This document shows, piece after piece, positions 47,151 to 59,325 of a DNA stretch of 64,000 bases. Position 1 is the stretch's first letter. Each line of letters starts with the position of its first letter. A program made the translations under genes and the position numbers. Source of the stretch: Palsa-504 sp963800415 (GTDB taxonomy: Bacteria; Actinomycetota; Actinomycetes; Streptosporangiales; Streptosporangiaceae). The notes below the pieces were generated by a model. The model did not search any database. It was not told the DNA's origin and worked only from the letters and a program-made list of their open reading frames with translations. The stretch covers positions 55,256 through 119,255 of the forward strand of contig CAWDBS010000073.1 of assembly GCA_963800415.1 (NCBI GenBank). The letters are read 5' to 3'.

Positions 47151-49750
47151 CCGTCGAGACGACCAGGGCACGGTGACCGTCACCATCGACGGGTTCGAGA
47201 TCCGGGTGCCGAAGGGCACCCTGGTGATCAGGGCCGCCGAGATGCTCGGCATCCAGATCCCGCGGTTCTGCGACCACCCGCTGCTCGACCCGATCGGCGC
47301 CTGCCGCCAGTGCCTGGTCGAGGTGGAGGGCCAGCGCAAGCCGCTGGCCTCGTGCACCACCGCGTGCACCGAGGGCATGGTGGTGCGCACCCAGCTGACC
47401 TCCGCGGTCGCCGAGAAGGCGCAGCGGGGCGTGATGGAGCTGCTGCTCATCAACCACCCGCTCGACTGCCCGATGTGCGACAAGGGCGGCGAGTGCCCGC
47501 TGCAGAACCAGGCCATGTCCTCCGGCCAGGGCGAGACCAGGTACGCCGAGGAGAAGCGGACCTTCGCCAAGCCGGTGCCGATCTCCACCGAGGTGCTGCT
47601 CGACCGGGAGCGGTGCATCTCCTGCACCAGGTGCGTCCGGACGTCCGAGGAAATCGCGGGAGACGCGTTCATCGACTTCATCGAGCGCGGCCCCGGCCAG
47701 TTCATCGGCACGGCCGAGGGCAAGCCGTTCAACTCCTACTTCTCCGGCAACACCGTGCAGGTGTGCCCGGTCGGCGCGCTCACCGGCGCCGCGTACCGGT
47801 TCCGGTCCCGGCCGTTCGACCTGGTGTCGGTGCCGGGCGTGTGCGAGCACTGCGCCTCCGGCTGCCGGCAGCGCACCGACGTCAGGCGCGGCCGGGTGAC
47901 GCGCCGGCTGGCCGGCGAAGACCCGGCCGTCAACGAGGAGTGGAACTGTGACAAGGGCCGGTGGGCGTTTACCTACGCCACCCAGCCCGACCGGCTGACC
48001 GCGCCGCTGATCCGGGACGAGCGACGGGGTGCTGGTCCCGGCGTCCTGGCCGCACGCGCTGGCGGTGGCCGCGGCCGGACTGGTCGCGGCGCGCGACGCC
48101 GATCCGGACGCCGAGCTCGCGCACGGCGTCGGCGTCCTGACCGGCGGACGGCTGACCCTCGAGGACGCCTACGCCTACGCGAAGTTCGCCCGGGTGGCCC
48201 TGGACACCAACGACATCGACATGCGGGCGCGCCCGCACTCGGCCGAGGAGGAGCAGTTCCTGGCCGCCTGCGTGGCCGGGCGCGGCATCGGCGTCAGCTA
48301 CGCCGACCTGGAGCAGGCCCCCGCCGTGCTGCTGGCCGGCTTCGAGCCAGAAGACGAGTCACCCATCATCTTCCTGCGGCTGCGCAAGGCCGTTCGGCGC
48401 CATCACCTGCAGGTGTTCTCGGTCGCGGCGCTGGCCAGCCCGGGGCTGGCCAAGCTGTCCGGCGAGCTGCTGGCCACCCTGCCCGGGGACGAGACCGCCG
48501 CGCTGACCGCACTCACGGTCGGCGGTGCGCCCACTGCCCCGGAGCCCCCCGTGTCCGGAGGGATCCATCCCGCCGGACCTCCGCTGCAGGACTGGCAGCG
48601 GGTTGGGCAGGCGCTCGCCGCCCCGGGCGCGGTGATCCTGGCCGGGGAACGGCTGGCCGAAGTACCGGGCGCGCTCGCCGCCGTAGCCAGGCTCGCGGTC
48701 GCGTCGGGCGCCCGGCTGGCCTGGGTGCCGCGCCGGGCCGGTGAGCGCGGCGCGGTCGAGGCCGGCGCGCTGCCCGGGCTGCTGCCCATCGGCCGCCCGG
48801 TGACCGACGCCGGCGGCGCGCGCCGAGGTGGCCAGGACCTGGGGCAAGAGCTCGCTGCCGGGCACTCCCGGGCGCGACGCCGCGGCGATGCTCGCCGCGG
48901 CGGAGCACGGCGAACTCGGCGCCCTGGTGGTGGCGGGCGTCGACCCCGCGGACCTGCCCGATCCGCGGGCCGCGCTGCAGGCGATCGAGATGGCGCCGTT
49001 CGTCGTCAGCCTCGAGCTGCGGGCCAGCGCGGTCACCGACCGCGCCGACGTGGTCTTCCCGGTCGCCGCGGTCGCGGAGAAGGCCGGGACGTTCGTGAAC
49101 TGGGAGGGGCGCGGCGGCACGTTCGGCGCTGCGCTGCGGGTCCCGGAGGTACGCACCGACCTGTACGTGCTCGGCGCGATCGCCGACCAGATGGACGTGC
49201 ACCTGGGCCTGCCCGACGCGGCGGCCGCGCGCGCCGAACTCGCCGCGCTCGGCACCTGGCGCGGCCCGCGCCCCGAACCCCCCGCGCCTCACGCGGGGGG
49301 CCGCGGGGGTCTGGGGGGACGGTATCCCCCCAGGAGCAGGGGGGGTCTGGGGGGGATCGTTCCCCCCGGGCAGCAAGTCACTGCTTTCGACATGGCGCCA
49401 GCTGCTGGACAGCGGGCGGATGCAAGACGGCGAGCCGTCGCTGGCCGGCACCGCCCGGCCGGTCGTGGCCAGGATGTCCGCGGCGACCGCGGCCGAGGCC
49501 GGGGTGGCCGACGGCGATAAGGTGACCGTGGCCACCGACCGGGGGTCGGTCACGGTTCCCGTCGAGGTGGTGCCGATGGCGGACCACGTGGTCTGGCTCC
49601 CGGCCGCCGGACTCGCCCGGGCCGGCGCAGCCGCCGAGCTCGCCCCGTATCCCGGTGACCAGGAACACCGAGGCCCAGGCCGGGTCCACCATCCGCGCCC
49701 AGCTCGGCGTGGGGCACGGCGCCACGGTCACGCTGAGGAGGCCGGAATGA
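47147..49750 (+). CDS. nuoG: NADH-quinone oxidoreductase subunit G (several frameshifts; two repeat insertions)
   Basis: The 75 kDa subunit carries clusters N1b, N4 and N5 and a molybdopterin-like domain. Motifs are FCDHPLLDPIGACRQC, CPMCDKGGECPLQNQ, RCISCTRCVRTSEE and CEHCASGC. The frame changes once near the start (one base lost near 47163) and four times by one extra base (near 48023, 48815, within the G-run at 49272-49373, and near 49640). It ends TLRRPE at 49750. A G-run repeat encodes GGLGGIVPPG inside the molybdopterin-like domain, and a weaker copy lies at 48535. Corrected length is about 866. Confidence 0.9.
48535..48590 (-). repeat. Degenerate G-run/C-run repeat, copy 10 (in nuoG)
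   Basis: CCCCGGAGCCCCCC and CCGGAGGGATCCATCC keep the outline of copy 4 but the runs are eroded. It is read as EPPVSGGIHPAGPP. Confidence 0.5.
49272..49373 (+). repeat. G-run/C-run repeat, copy 11 (in nuoG)
   Basis: It ends GGGGGGATCGTTCCCCCCGG, the best-preserved hairpin of the family. It contains two head-to-tail GGGGTCTGGGGGG segments. One of the nuoG frame changes falls within it, where run lengths are hard to determine. Confidence 0.82.
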
Positions 49751-51134
49751 TGGCTCAGGGGACGCTGCCGCACGTGCTGGCAGCTCCCGCGCGCGGCAGA
49801 CCCGACGCTCGCCGACTTCAACCAGCTCATCTGGTGGATGGTGCTGCTCAAGGTCGCGATCGTCTTCCTCTTCCTGCTGCTGACGACCATGTTCATGATC
49901 TGGGCGGAACGCCGCGTCATCGGCCGGATGCAGAACCGGCCGGGCCCGAACCGGGCCGGCCCCTTCGGCCTGCTGCAGCCGATCGCCGACGCGCTCAAGC
50001 TGCCGCTGAAGGAAGACATCATCCCCCGCAGCGCGGACAAGCTGGTGTTCATCGTCGCGCCGGTGATATCGGCGGCGATCGGCCTTCATCAGCTTCGCGG
50101 TCATCCCGTGGGGCCCGGAAGTCTCGATCTTCCACCACTACACGCCGCTGCAGCTCGCCGACCTGCCGGTGGCGGTGCTGCTCATCCTGGCGATGAGCTC
50201 GGTCGGCGTGTACGGGATCGTGCTGGCCGGCTGGTCCTCGGGGTCGCCTTACTCGCTGCTCGGCGCGCTGCGCTCGGCCGCGCAGGTGATCAGCTACGAG
50301 ATCGCGATGGGCCTGGCCTTCGTGGCCGTGTTCCTCTACGCGGGCTCGCTGTCCACCACCGCGATCGTCAACGCCCAGCAGCACGAGTGGTACGCGTGGC
50401 TGCTGCCGGTCTCGTTCGTGATCTACCTGGTCACCATGGTCGGCGAGACCAACCGGCTGCCGTTCGACCTGCCCGAGGGCGAGGGCGAGCTGGTGGCCGG
50501 CTACCACACCGAGTACTCGTCGATGAAGTTCGCGATGTTCTACCTCGCCGAGTACATCAACATGATCACGGTCTCCGCGCTCGCCACGACGCTGTTCCTC
50601 GGCGGCTGGCGGGCGCCGTGGCCGCTGTCGCTGTGGTCGGGCGCGAACAGCGGCTGGTGGCCGCTGCTGTGGTTCGTGGCCAAGGTCTTCATCTTCCTGT
50701 TCTGCTACATCTGGCTGCGCGGCACGCTGCCCCGGGTCCGGTACGACCAGCTCATGGCGATCGGCTGGAAGGTCCTCATCCCGGTCTCCATCGTCTGGAT
50801 CCTGCTGATCGCGACCGTGCGCGCGTGGCGGCTGGACACCCACAGCACGGCCCCGTACGTCGTCTTCGGCTTCGTCATCGTGCTCATCCTGGTGCTGGCC
50901 TGGATGTGGGACAGCGCCGCGCAGCAGCGGGCGATGAGGTACGCGATCCCGGACCCGGGGCCGAATCCGCCGACGCGTCCGAGACCGGCCAGGCCGCGGC
51001 GGCTGCCGACCGCCTTCCCGGTGCCGCCGCTGGACCTGCCGCACTACCACGGCGTCGGTCTTGGCGGCGGGACGGACCTGGATGCTGGTGTCAGTAATAC
51101 GGAAACCTCCAGCAGGGAGGTCACAGGTGCTTGA
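49747..51134 (+). CDS. nuoH: NADH-quinone oxidoreductase subunit H (two +1 frameshifts)
   Basis: The membrane subunit beside the quinone tunnel. ERRVIGRMQNRPGPNRAGPFG and, later, GETNRLPFDLPEGEGELVAGY (given here in part: FDLPEGEGELVAGY) and EYSSMKFAMFYLAEY are diagnostic. Extra bases lie near 49790-49797 and 50070-50084. Corrected length is 461 residues. The C-terminus is a polar extension whose last bases overlap the nuoI start. Confidence 0.93.
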
Positions 51135-51795
51135 TTTCCTCAACCCGATCAAGGGGTTCGGGGTCACCTTCAGCGAGATGTTCAGGAAGCCCGAGACCGT
51201 CTACTACCCGGAGGAAAAGCGGCCGACCGCGCCGCGGTTCCACGGTCACCACCAGCTCAACCGGTGGCCGGACGGGCTGGAGAAATGCATCGGCTGCGAG
51301 CTGTGCGCGTGGGCCTGCCCGGCGGACGCCATCTACGTCGAGGGCCGGGACAACACCGCGGAGGCCAGGTTCTCCCCCGGTGAGCGGTACGGGGCCGTCT
51401 ACCAGATCAACTACCTGCGCTGCATCCTGTGCGGCATGTGCATCGAGGCCTGCCCGACCCGCGCGCTGACCATGACCAACGAGTACGAGATCGCCGACGA
51501 CAGCCGGGAAAACCTGATCTGGACCAAGGAGCAGCTGCTCGCGCCGCTGCTGCCGGACATGGAGCCGCCGCCGCATCCGATGCGCCTGGGGGACGACGAG
51601 AAGGACTACTACCGCCTGGGCGCGGCCGGGGTGGTGGCCACCCCGCGGGCGCCGGGGATGGCGGGACCCGGCGGCCCGACCGGCCCCGCGGTGTTCGCGG
51701 GAGCTGACGGCGCGCCGCCGACCCCGGGAGTAGAGGACGTCGACGTCACGGTCGCCGACGACGGTGCCGGGCAGACAGCGGGGGACGGAGCATGA
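51127..51795 (+). CDS. nuoI: NADH-quinone oxidoreductase subunit I
   Basis: A 222-residue ferredoxin-like subunit with two 4Fe-4S motifs, CIGCELCAWACP and CILCGMCIEACP (clusters N6a and N6b). The GTG start follows AGGGAGGT. The frame is intact. The last 60 residues are a low-complexity, acidic tail. Its stop overlaps nuoJ by four bases. Confidence 0.96.
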   Translation: MLDFLNPIKGFGVTFSEMFRKPETVYYPEEKRPTAPRFHGHHQLNRWPDGLEKCIGCELCAWACPADAIYVEGRDNTAEARFSPGERYGAVYQINYLRCILCGMCIEACPTRALTMTNEYEIADDSRENLIWTKEQLLAPLLPDMEPPPHPMRLGDDEKDYYRLGAAGVVATPRAPGMAGPGGPTGPAVFAGADGAPPTPGVEDVDVTVADDGAGQTAGDGA

Positions 51796-52612
51796 GGCAC
51801 GTCCTGGCGGCGGGCACCAACACCGACGTGATCGCGCGGGAGACGCTCTTCTGGATCCTCGCCGTCGCCTCGGTGGGCGCCGCGCTGGCCATGATCCTGG
51901 TCAGGCGGGCGGTGCACTGCGCCATCATGCTCGCCGTGGTGATGCTCTCGCTGGCGACCATGTACGCCATGCAGGGCGCGCCGTTCCTCGCCTTCGTGCA
52001 GATCATCGTCTACACCGGCGCGGTCCTCATGCTGTTCCTGTTCGTCCTCATGCTCATCGGCATCAGCTCGGCGGACTCGATCGTGGAGACGATCAAGGGC
52101 CAGCGGCTGGCCGCGGGCCTTCGCCGCGATCGGCTTGCTGGTGATCCTGATCCTCGGCATCGGGCACGCGGCCATCGGCCCGGCGGCGCCGTCCACCGCG
52201 GCGAACGGGACGAACAACCTCTCCGGGATCGCCGCCCTCATCTTCACCACCTACGTGTTCCCGTTCGAGGTCACCGGCGCGCTGCTGATCACCGCGGCGC
52301 TCGGCGCGATGGTGCTCGCGCACCGCGAGCGCACGTCACCCAAGCCCACCCAGCGGGACCTCGCCTCCCGGCGGCTGGCCAGCGGCCAACTGGCGCCGGA
52401 TCCGTCGCCCGGCGTCTACGCGCTGCACGACGCCGCGGACCGGCCGGCCCTGCTGCCGGACGGCACGCCGTCCGAGCGCTCGGTCAGCCCGGTGCTGTCT
52501 CAGCGTGAGGTGAGCGAAGCACCCCAGTTCGTTCGGCCGGAAGAGACGGTAGCGATTACGGCGGAAAGCGGCGAGCGGGAGATCATCCCTTCGCCCAGTC
52601 AGGGAGGGCTGA
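51792..52612 (+). CDS. nuoJ: NADH-quinone oxidoreductase subunit J (one or two +1 frameshifts)
   Basis: A five-helix membrane subunit. ETLFWILAVASVGAALAMIL and QIIVYTGAVLMLFLFVLML are typical. One extra base near 52112-52122 carries the frame into VILILGIGHAA and VFPFEVTGALLITAALGAMV. A soluble tail of about 95 residues follows. Another extra base near 52600-52607 would give a natural stop (TGA 52610) before the nuoK start; otherwise the tail reads on through nuoK. Confidence 0.9.
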
Positions 52613-52615
52613 CTC

Positions 52616-52915
52616 GTGAGCCCCGTGCACTACGTGGCGCTGTCCGTGATCCTGTTCGTGATCGGCGGGGTCGGCGTGCTCGTCCGGCGCAACGCCATCG
52701 TCGTGTTCATGTGCATCGAGCTGATGCTGAACGCGTGCAACCTGGCGTTCGTCGCGTTCGCCAGCATGCACGGAAACCTGGACGGGCAGGTCATCGCGTT
52801 CTTCGTGATGGTGGTGGCCGCCGCCGAGGTCGTCGTGGGCCTCGCGATCCTGATGGCGATCTACCGGGCCCGCAGGTCCGCGTCGGTGGACGACGCGAAC
52901 TTGCTGAAGTACTGA
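52616..52915 (+). CDS. nuoK: NADH-quinone oxidoreductase subunit K
   Basis: A 99-residue, three-helix subunit: GVGVLVRRNAIVVFMCIELM with the conserved membrane Glu, then AAEVVVGLAILMAIYR. A GTG start lies behind GGAGGG. The frame is intact. Confidence 0.96.
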   Translation: MSPVHYVALSVILFVIGGVGVLVRRNAIVVFMCIELMLNACNLAFVAFASMHGNLDGQVIAFFVMVVAAAEVVVGLAILMAIYRARRSASVDDANLLKY

Positions 52916-52924
52916 GCTGAAGGG

Positions 52925-54877
52925 ATGACGACGTTGACAGGCTTGACCGCTGGCCATGCCGTGACGGTGCTGGCCGCGACCGAGACCACCGTCCCGGCCA
53001 GCGGCGCGCTGCGGTTGTCGTGGCTGCTGCTCGCCTTCCCGCTCTTCGGCGCCACCGTGCTGCTGGTCGGCGGCAGGCGCACCGACCGGTGGGGGCACCT
53101 GCTCGGGGTCGCGATGCCGGTCGCGGCGTTCGTGTACGGCGTGATCGCGTTCTTCACCCTGCTCGGGGACAGCCACCGCAGCCAGGACCAGCACCTGTAC
53201 TCCTGGATCCCGGTGGCGGGCTTCCAGGTGAACATGAACCTGCTGATCGACCAGCTGTCGATCTGCTTCGTGCTGCTGATCACCGGGGTCGGGTCGCTGA
53301 TCATCATCTACTCGGTCGGCTACATGGCCCACGACCCCGACCGGCGGCGGTTCTTCGGCTACATGAACCTGTTCCTCGCGGCCATGCTGCTGCTCGTGCT
53401 CGGCGACAACTACCTGGTGCTGTACGCCGGGTGGGAGGGCGTCGGCCTGGCCTCCTACCTGCTGATCGGGTTCTGGCAGTACAAGCCCTCGGCGGCGGTC
53501 GCGGCGAAGAAGGCGTTCATCGCCAACCGGGTCGGCGACGCCGGGCTGTCCATCGCCATCATGCTGATGTTCGCCGAGTTCGGCACGGTGTCGTTCACCG
53601 GGGTGTTCGGCTCGGTGCACTCGCGGCGGCAGCGGCGTGGCCACCGCGCTGGGGCTGCTGCTGCTGCTCGGCGCGTGCGGCAAGTCCGCCCAGGTGCCGC
53701 TGCAGTCCTGGCTGCTGGACGCGATGGAGGGCCCCACGCCCGTGTCGGCGCTGATCCACGCGGCCACCATGGTCACCGCCGGGGTGTACCTGCTGGTGCG
53801 GTCCAACCCGATCCTCGCGCTCACGCCCGACGCGCGGCTGGCGGTGGCCCTGGTGGGCACGGTCACGCTGCTGTTCGGCGGCATCATCGCCTGCGCCAAG
53901 GACGACATCAAGAAGTCGCTGGCCGGGTCCACCATGAGCCAGATCGGCTACATGACGCTCGGCGCCGGCCTCGGCCCGGCCGGCTACGTGTTCGCGATCG
54001 CGCTCCTGCTCGCGCACGGGTTCTACAAGGCCGGGCTGTTCCTCGGCGCGGGCTCGGTGATGCACGCCATGGACGACGAGGTGAACATGCGGCGGTACGG
54101 CGGGCTCGCCCGCTTCATGCCGGTCACCTACGTGACGTTCGGCCTCGCGTACCTCGCCATCATCGGCATCCCGCCGTTCTCCGGGTTCTTCGCCAAGGAC
54201 CCCATCATCGAGGCGGACTTCAGCCGGCACGGCACGGCCGGCGTGGATACTCGGCACCTGCGCGCTGATCGGCGCGGGCATCACCGCGTTCTACATGACC
54301 CGGATGATGTTCATGACCTGGTACGGGAAGCGGCGCTGGGAGGCGGAGGCGCATCCGCACGAGTCGCCTCCGGTGATGACCGGGCCGATGATCGTGCTCG
54401 CGATCGGCTCGGTCGGCGCCGGCGCGTTCCTCATCATCAACGACCGGCTTCAGGACTTCCTCGCCCCGGTCGTCGGGGTACCGCCGACTTCGCATGGCTT
54501 TTTCACCGTCCCCGGGCTGCTCGCGTTGGTGCTGGCCCTGGCCGGCGTGGGCCTCGCGTGGATGATCTACGGGCGGGTCCCGGTCCCCGCGGAAGCGCCG
54601 CGCGGGAGCTTTCCCGTCGTCGCCGCCAGGAAGGATCTCTACGGCGACGCGTTCAACGAGTCGGTCCTGATGCGGCCGGGCCAGTGGCTGACCCGGCTCT
54701 CGGTGTACTTCGACAACCGCGGCGTGGACGGGCTGGTCAACTCGCTGGCCGCCGCTGGTGGGCGGGACATCGGGGCGGTGGCGCAGGCTGCAGACCGGTT
54801 TCGTCCGCTCGTACGCCCTTTCCATGTTCTTCGGCGCCGCTGTGCTGGTCGCCTTGCTGCTGGCGGTGAGGCTCTAG
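52925..54877 (+). CDS. nuoL: NADH-quinone oxidoreductase subunit L (three +1 frameshifts)
   Basis: The distal antiporter-like subunit with the long lateral helix. NYLVLYAGWEGVGLASYLLI is followed by GKSAQVPLQSWLLDAMEGPT and VSALIHAATMVTAGVYL, then NESVLMRPGQWLTR and RLQTGFVRSYALSMFFG near the end. Extra bases lie near 53620-53632, 54238-54252 and 54750-54765. Corrected length is 649 residues. All three breaks keep strong family similarity on both sides. Confidence 0.93.
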
Positions 54878-56496
54878 ATGAACGGCTTTCCCTGGCTGAC
54901 CGTGGCGGGCGCGGTACCGCTGGCCGGCGCGCTCATCATCGCCCTGATCCCGGGCCTGCCGCAGGACAGCGCGGAGGCGGACCGGCAGGCGCGTAATGCG
55001 ATGGCCAAGTGGCTGGCGCTCGGATTCTCCCTGCTGACGCTGGTCGTGGTGATCATCATCGCGGTCAAGTTCCAGGTCGGCGGCCCGAACTACCAGTTCA
55101 CCGAGAGCTACTCGTGGATCCCGCAGTTCGGCGTGCACTACGCGGTCGGCGTGGACGGCATCGCGCTGGTGCTCATCGCCATGACCGTGGTGCTGATGCC
55201 GGTGGTGATCCTGGCCTCGTGGCACGACGCCGAGCCCGGGCGGCACAGCGTGAAGACCTACTTCTCGCTGATGATGGTGCTCGAGACGATGCTGATCGGC
55301 GTCTTCGCGGCGACCGACGTCTTCCTGTTCTACGTGTTCTTCGAGGCCATGCTGGTGCCGATGTACTTCATGATCGGCAGCTACGGCGTCGGGAAGCGGC
55401 AGTACGCGGCGGTCAAGTTCCTGCTCTACAGCCTGCTCGGCGGGCTGCTCATGCTGGTCGCGATCATCGCGCTGTACGTGTACTCCGGCGGAAAGCGCCG
55501 CGACCGGGCACCACGGCACGTTCCTGTTCAGCGTGCTGATCCACGTGCCGCTGAGCCCGACCGTGCAGAAGTGGCTGTTCCTCGGGTTCTTCATCGCGTT
55601 CGCGATCAAGGCGCCGCTGTGGCCGTTCCACACCTGGCTGCCCGACGCCGCCGCGGCGTCGCCGCCCGGCGCGGCGGTGCTGCTGGTCGGCGTGCTGGAC
55701 AAGGTGGGCACGTTCGGGATGCTGCGGTACTGCTTCGAGCTGTTCCCGGCCGGCGCGAAGTACTTCACGCCGCTGGTCATCACGCTGGCCGTGATCGGGA
55801 TCCTGTACGGGGCCATCGTGGCGATCGGCCAGGCCGACATGAAGCGGCTGATCGCCTACACCTCGATCTCGCACTTCGGCTTCATCGCGCTCGGCATCTT
55901 CGCGATGACCACCCAGGGCGTGACGGGCGCGACGTTCTACATGGTCAACCACGGGTTCGCCACCGGCGCCCTGTTCATCCTGGCCGGGTTCCTGATCGTC
56001 AGGCGGGGCACTGACCGGATCGCGGACTTCGGCGGCGTGCAGAAGGTCGCTCCGCTGCTGGCCGGGCTGTTCCTGGTCTCCGGCCTGGCCGGGCTCTCGC
56101 TGCCCGGGCTGTCCACCTTCGTCAGCGAGTTCCTGGTGCTGATCGGGACCTTCTCCCGGTACAAGCTGCCCGCCATCATCGCCACCTCCGCGATCATCCT
56201 GGCCGCGATCTACATCCTGTGGATGTACCAGCGGACGATGACCGGGCCGGTCCGCGACGAGGTGGCCGGGATGAAGGACCTGCGGCCCAGGGAACTGCTG
56301 GCGGTCGCGCCGCTGGTCGTGCTGCTCATCGCGGGCGGGCGTCTATCCCAAGCCGGTGCTCGACATCATCAACCCCGCGGTCCGGGTGACGATGACGCAG
56401 GTGCACGTGACCGATCCGGTGCCCGCCCATCCCGCCCCCGGGTATACGACGACCGCCGGTTTGACCAGCACAGCGCAGAAGGGAATCGCACCGTGA
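54878..56496 (+). CDS. nuoM: NADH-quinone oxidoreductase subunit M (two +1 frameshifts)
   Basis: An antiporter-like proton-pumping subunit. GVDGIALVLIAMTVVLMPVV, FFEAMLVPMYFMIG, FAIKAPLWPFHTWLPDA and YTSISHFGFIALGIF are diagnostic. Extra bases lie near 55492-55510 and 56335-56343. Corrected length is 538 residues, with a Thr/Ala-rich end. The stop overlaps the nuoN GTG. Confidence 0.94.
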
Positions 56497-58129
56497 CCGG
56501 GGTCCTTGCCGTGCCCGTGGCGCTGGCCGCCCCCGCGGCGCATGCCGCCCTGGCCGGCAGCGCCAGCAGCGTAACTGGCGCCATCCGCCCGCCGAGCATC
56601 GAGTACGGCCAGCTGGCGCCGATGCTGATCGTCTTCGTCGCGGCGGTGGTCGGCGTCCTGGTCGAGGCGTTCGCGCCGCGGTCGGCGCGCCGCGCCGTGC
56701 AGCTGGTGCTCACGCTCGGCTCCCTGGCCGCCGCGTTCATCCTCACCATCGTGGTGGCCGCGAACTCAACATCTTCGCCGACGGCAGCCCGGGCCACGTC
56801 GCCGCGATGGGCGCGGTCGCGGTCGACAGGCCCACCCTGTTCATCCAGGGCACCATCGTGGTGCTCGCCTTCGTGAGCGTGCTGCTCATCGGTGACACCA
56901 GCAACAGCCCGTTCGCCGCGCAGGCCGCCGCGCTACCCGGAAGCCCGGAGGAGCGCGAGGGCCTGGCCGCCGGGATCATGCACACCGAGATCTTCCCGCT
57001 GACGCTGTTCGCGGTCGGCGGGATGATGCTCTTCCCGGCCTCGAACGACCTGCTGACCATGTTCGTCGCGCTCGAGGTGCTCTCGCTGCCGCTGTACCTG
57101 CTGTGCGGGCTGGCCCGGCGGCGCCGGCTGCTCTCGCACGAGGCGGCCATGAAGTACTTCCTGCTCGGCGCCTTCTCCTCGGCGTTCTTCCTGTTCGGCG
57201 TGGCCATGCTGTACGGCTTCTCCGGCTCGGTGCGGCTGTCGGTGATCGCCGCCGCGGCGGGCAGCAACACCGCCAATCTGACGCTGCTGTTCGCCGGGAT
57301 CGCGCTGGTCGGCATCGGGCTGCTGTTCAAGATCGGCGCGGTGCCCTTCCAGGGCTGGAAGCCGGACGTCTACCAGGGCGCGCCGACGCCGGTGACCGCG
57401 CTGATGGCGTCCTGCACGGTGGTGGCGGCCTTCGGCGCGCTGCTGCGCGTCTTCTACGTGGCGTTCGGCAACCTGGCCTGGGACTGGCGGCCCGCGCTCT
57501 GGGTGGTCGCCGCCCTCACCATGGTGGTCGGCGCCGTCATCGCCATCACCCAGACCGACGTCAAGCGGCTGCTCGCCTACTCCTCGATCGCGCACGCCGG
57601 GTTCATCCTGACCGCGGTCATCGCGACCAGCGTCGCGGGGCTGTCGAGCAGCCTGTTCTACCTGTTCGCTTACGGGTTCACCACGGTGGGCGCGTTCGCG
57701 GTCATCACCCTGGTACGCGACCCGGGCGGCGAGGCCGGGCACCTGTCCCGGTGGGCGGGCCTGGGCCGCCGGTCGCCGCTGCTGGCCGGCATCTTCGCGC
57801 TGTTCCTGCTGGCCTTCGCGGGCATACCGCTGACCAGCGGCTTCACCGGAAAGTTCGCCGTCTTCCAGGCCGCGATCGCCTCCGGCGAGACGGCGCTGGT
57901 GATCGTCGGCGTGCTGAGCAGCGCGATCGCGGCGTTCTTCTACGTCCGCGTGATCGTGCTGATGTTCTTCAGCGACCCGATCCCCGACGGACCCGAAGTG
58001 GTGGTGCCGAGCGTGTTCACCGGCACCGCCGTGGGTCTCGGCGTGGTGGTGACCCTCGTGCTCGGCATCGTGCCGGAACCAGCCCTGAGCCTGGCCAACC
58101 ATGCGGCGAATCAGTTGTTCGTTGGCTAA
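56493..58129 (+). CDS. nuoN: NADH-quinone oxidoreductase subunit N (one base lost)
   Basis: An antiporter-like subunit. After a signal-like N-terminus come IEYGQLAPMLIVFVAAVVGV, and in the next frame FADGSPGHVAAMGAVAVDRP, EVLSLPLYLLCGLARR, FQGWKPDVYQGAPTP and KRLLAYSSIAHAGF. One base is missing near 56762-56772. Corrected length is 545 residues. It ends the nuo operon. Confidence 0.94.
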
Positions 58130-58262
58130 CACGCAGGCCGGATCGGCCGCGCGGCATCGCGCCGGATTGCTCGCGCGGCGCCGGGCCCTGGTTGGTCCAG
58201 CGCAGAGCAGGGCATACTCGGAAGTTCGAGGCGTTCGCGCGTGCCGATGACGTGGAGAGCAA

Positions 58263-59325
58263 TTGATCACCGCAGTTCCCGTTGATTTCCCGGACTCCAC
58301 CCTCGCGGCGGAGGTGATTGACGACCTGATCCGCGTCGAGGAATCGCTGGCCGTGACGGCGCACCCCGACGACGGACTGCTCACCGAGGCGTCCCGGCAC
58401 CTCATCGCGGCCGGAGGCAAGCGGTTCCGGGCCATGCTCGTGCTGCTGGCCGCGCAGTTCGGCGACCCGAAGGACCCGCGGGTCATCCAGGCGGCGGTCG
58501 CGATCGAGCTGACCCACCTGGCCACGCTGTTCCACGACGACGTCATGGACGAGGCCCTGGTGCGCCGCGGCCACCCGTCGGTCAACTCCCGGTGGAACAA
58601 CTCGGTGGCCATCCTCACCGGGGACTTCCTTTTCGCCCAGGCCTCCGCAGATCCTCGCCGATCTCGGCCCGGAAGCGGTCAGGATCCAGGCCGAGACGTT
58701 CTCCCGGCTGGTCACCGGGCAGATGGCCGAGACCATCGGCCCGCGTCCCGGCCAGGATCCGCTCGACTTCTACATGCACGTGATCACCGAGAAGACCGGC
58801 TCGCTGATCGCCACGTCCGGCCGGTTCGGCGCGCTGTTCTCCGGCGCTCCGGCGGCGGTCGCCGACCGGATCGCCGCGGCCTGCGAGCAGATCGGCGTGG
58901 CCTGGCAGCTTTCCGATGACGTGATCGACATCGCCAGCGACTCGTCGCAGTCAGGCAAGACCCCCGGCACCGACCTGCGCCAGGGGGTCCGGACGCTGCC
59001 GGTGCTCTACGCGCTGCGCTCCACTGCTCAGTCCGGGGCTGCTCAGTCAGGGGCTGCTCAGTCAGGGGCTGCTCAGTCCGGGCCGGTGCAATCCCCGGCG
59101 GACGCGCGGCTGCGCTGGCTGCTCGACGAGGCGGACCTGACCGACGAGGCCCTGCTGACCGAGGCGCTCACCCTGCTCCGCGGCCATCACGCCTTGAAGG
59201 AGTCCCGCGCGGACGTGCTGAACTGGGTGCACGAGGCCAGGGTCTCGATCAGTGCGCTTCCCGACGTGCCGGCCCGGGCCGCTTTCCTGGCGCTGTGCGA
59301 CTTCGTGGAGAAGCGGACCGGCTGA
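58263..59325 (+). CDS. Polyprenyl diphosphate synthase (menaquinone side chain), one +1 frameshift
   Basis: A trans-prenyl transferase: GGKRFRAML, the first Asp-rich motif FHDDVMDEA near 91, GDFLFAQAS, and the second motif LSDDVIDIASD. It lengthens isoprenoid diphosphates, most likely to the quinone side chain, given its place 133 bases after nuoN. An extra base near 58644-58652 splits it at ASQILADLGPEAV; corrected length is 353. A 15-nt repeat inserts AQSGA units after LPVLYALRS, where relatives have a short loop. The start is TTG. Confidence 0.9.
59026..59085 (+). repeat. 15-nt tandem repeat in the prenyl synthase gene
   Basis: Four units of GCTCAGTCAGGGGCT (with C/A variation) are read as AQSGA repeats. 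Confidence 0.94.

Noticed and set aside
42772..58129. Complex I operon as a decaying set of pseudogenes
   Set aside because: Cluster ligands, quinone-site and membrane motifs are all intact, with no premature stops other than those caused by the single-base shifts, and MenJ, Rex site and spacing are well kept. Real decay would also show substitutions and larger deletions.
58130..58262. Terminator or promoter between nuoN and the prenyl synthase
   Set aside because: Inverted GCCGCGCGGC-like pieces and a weak CATACT box are visible, but spacing and stem lengths are poor and I could not support either call.
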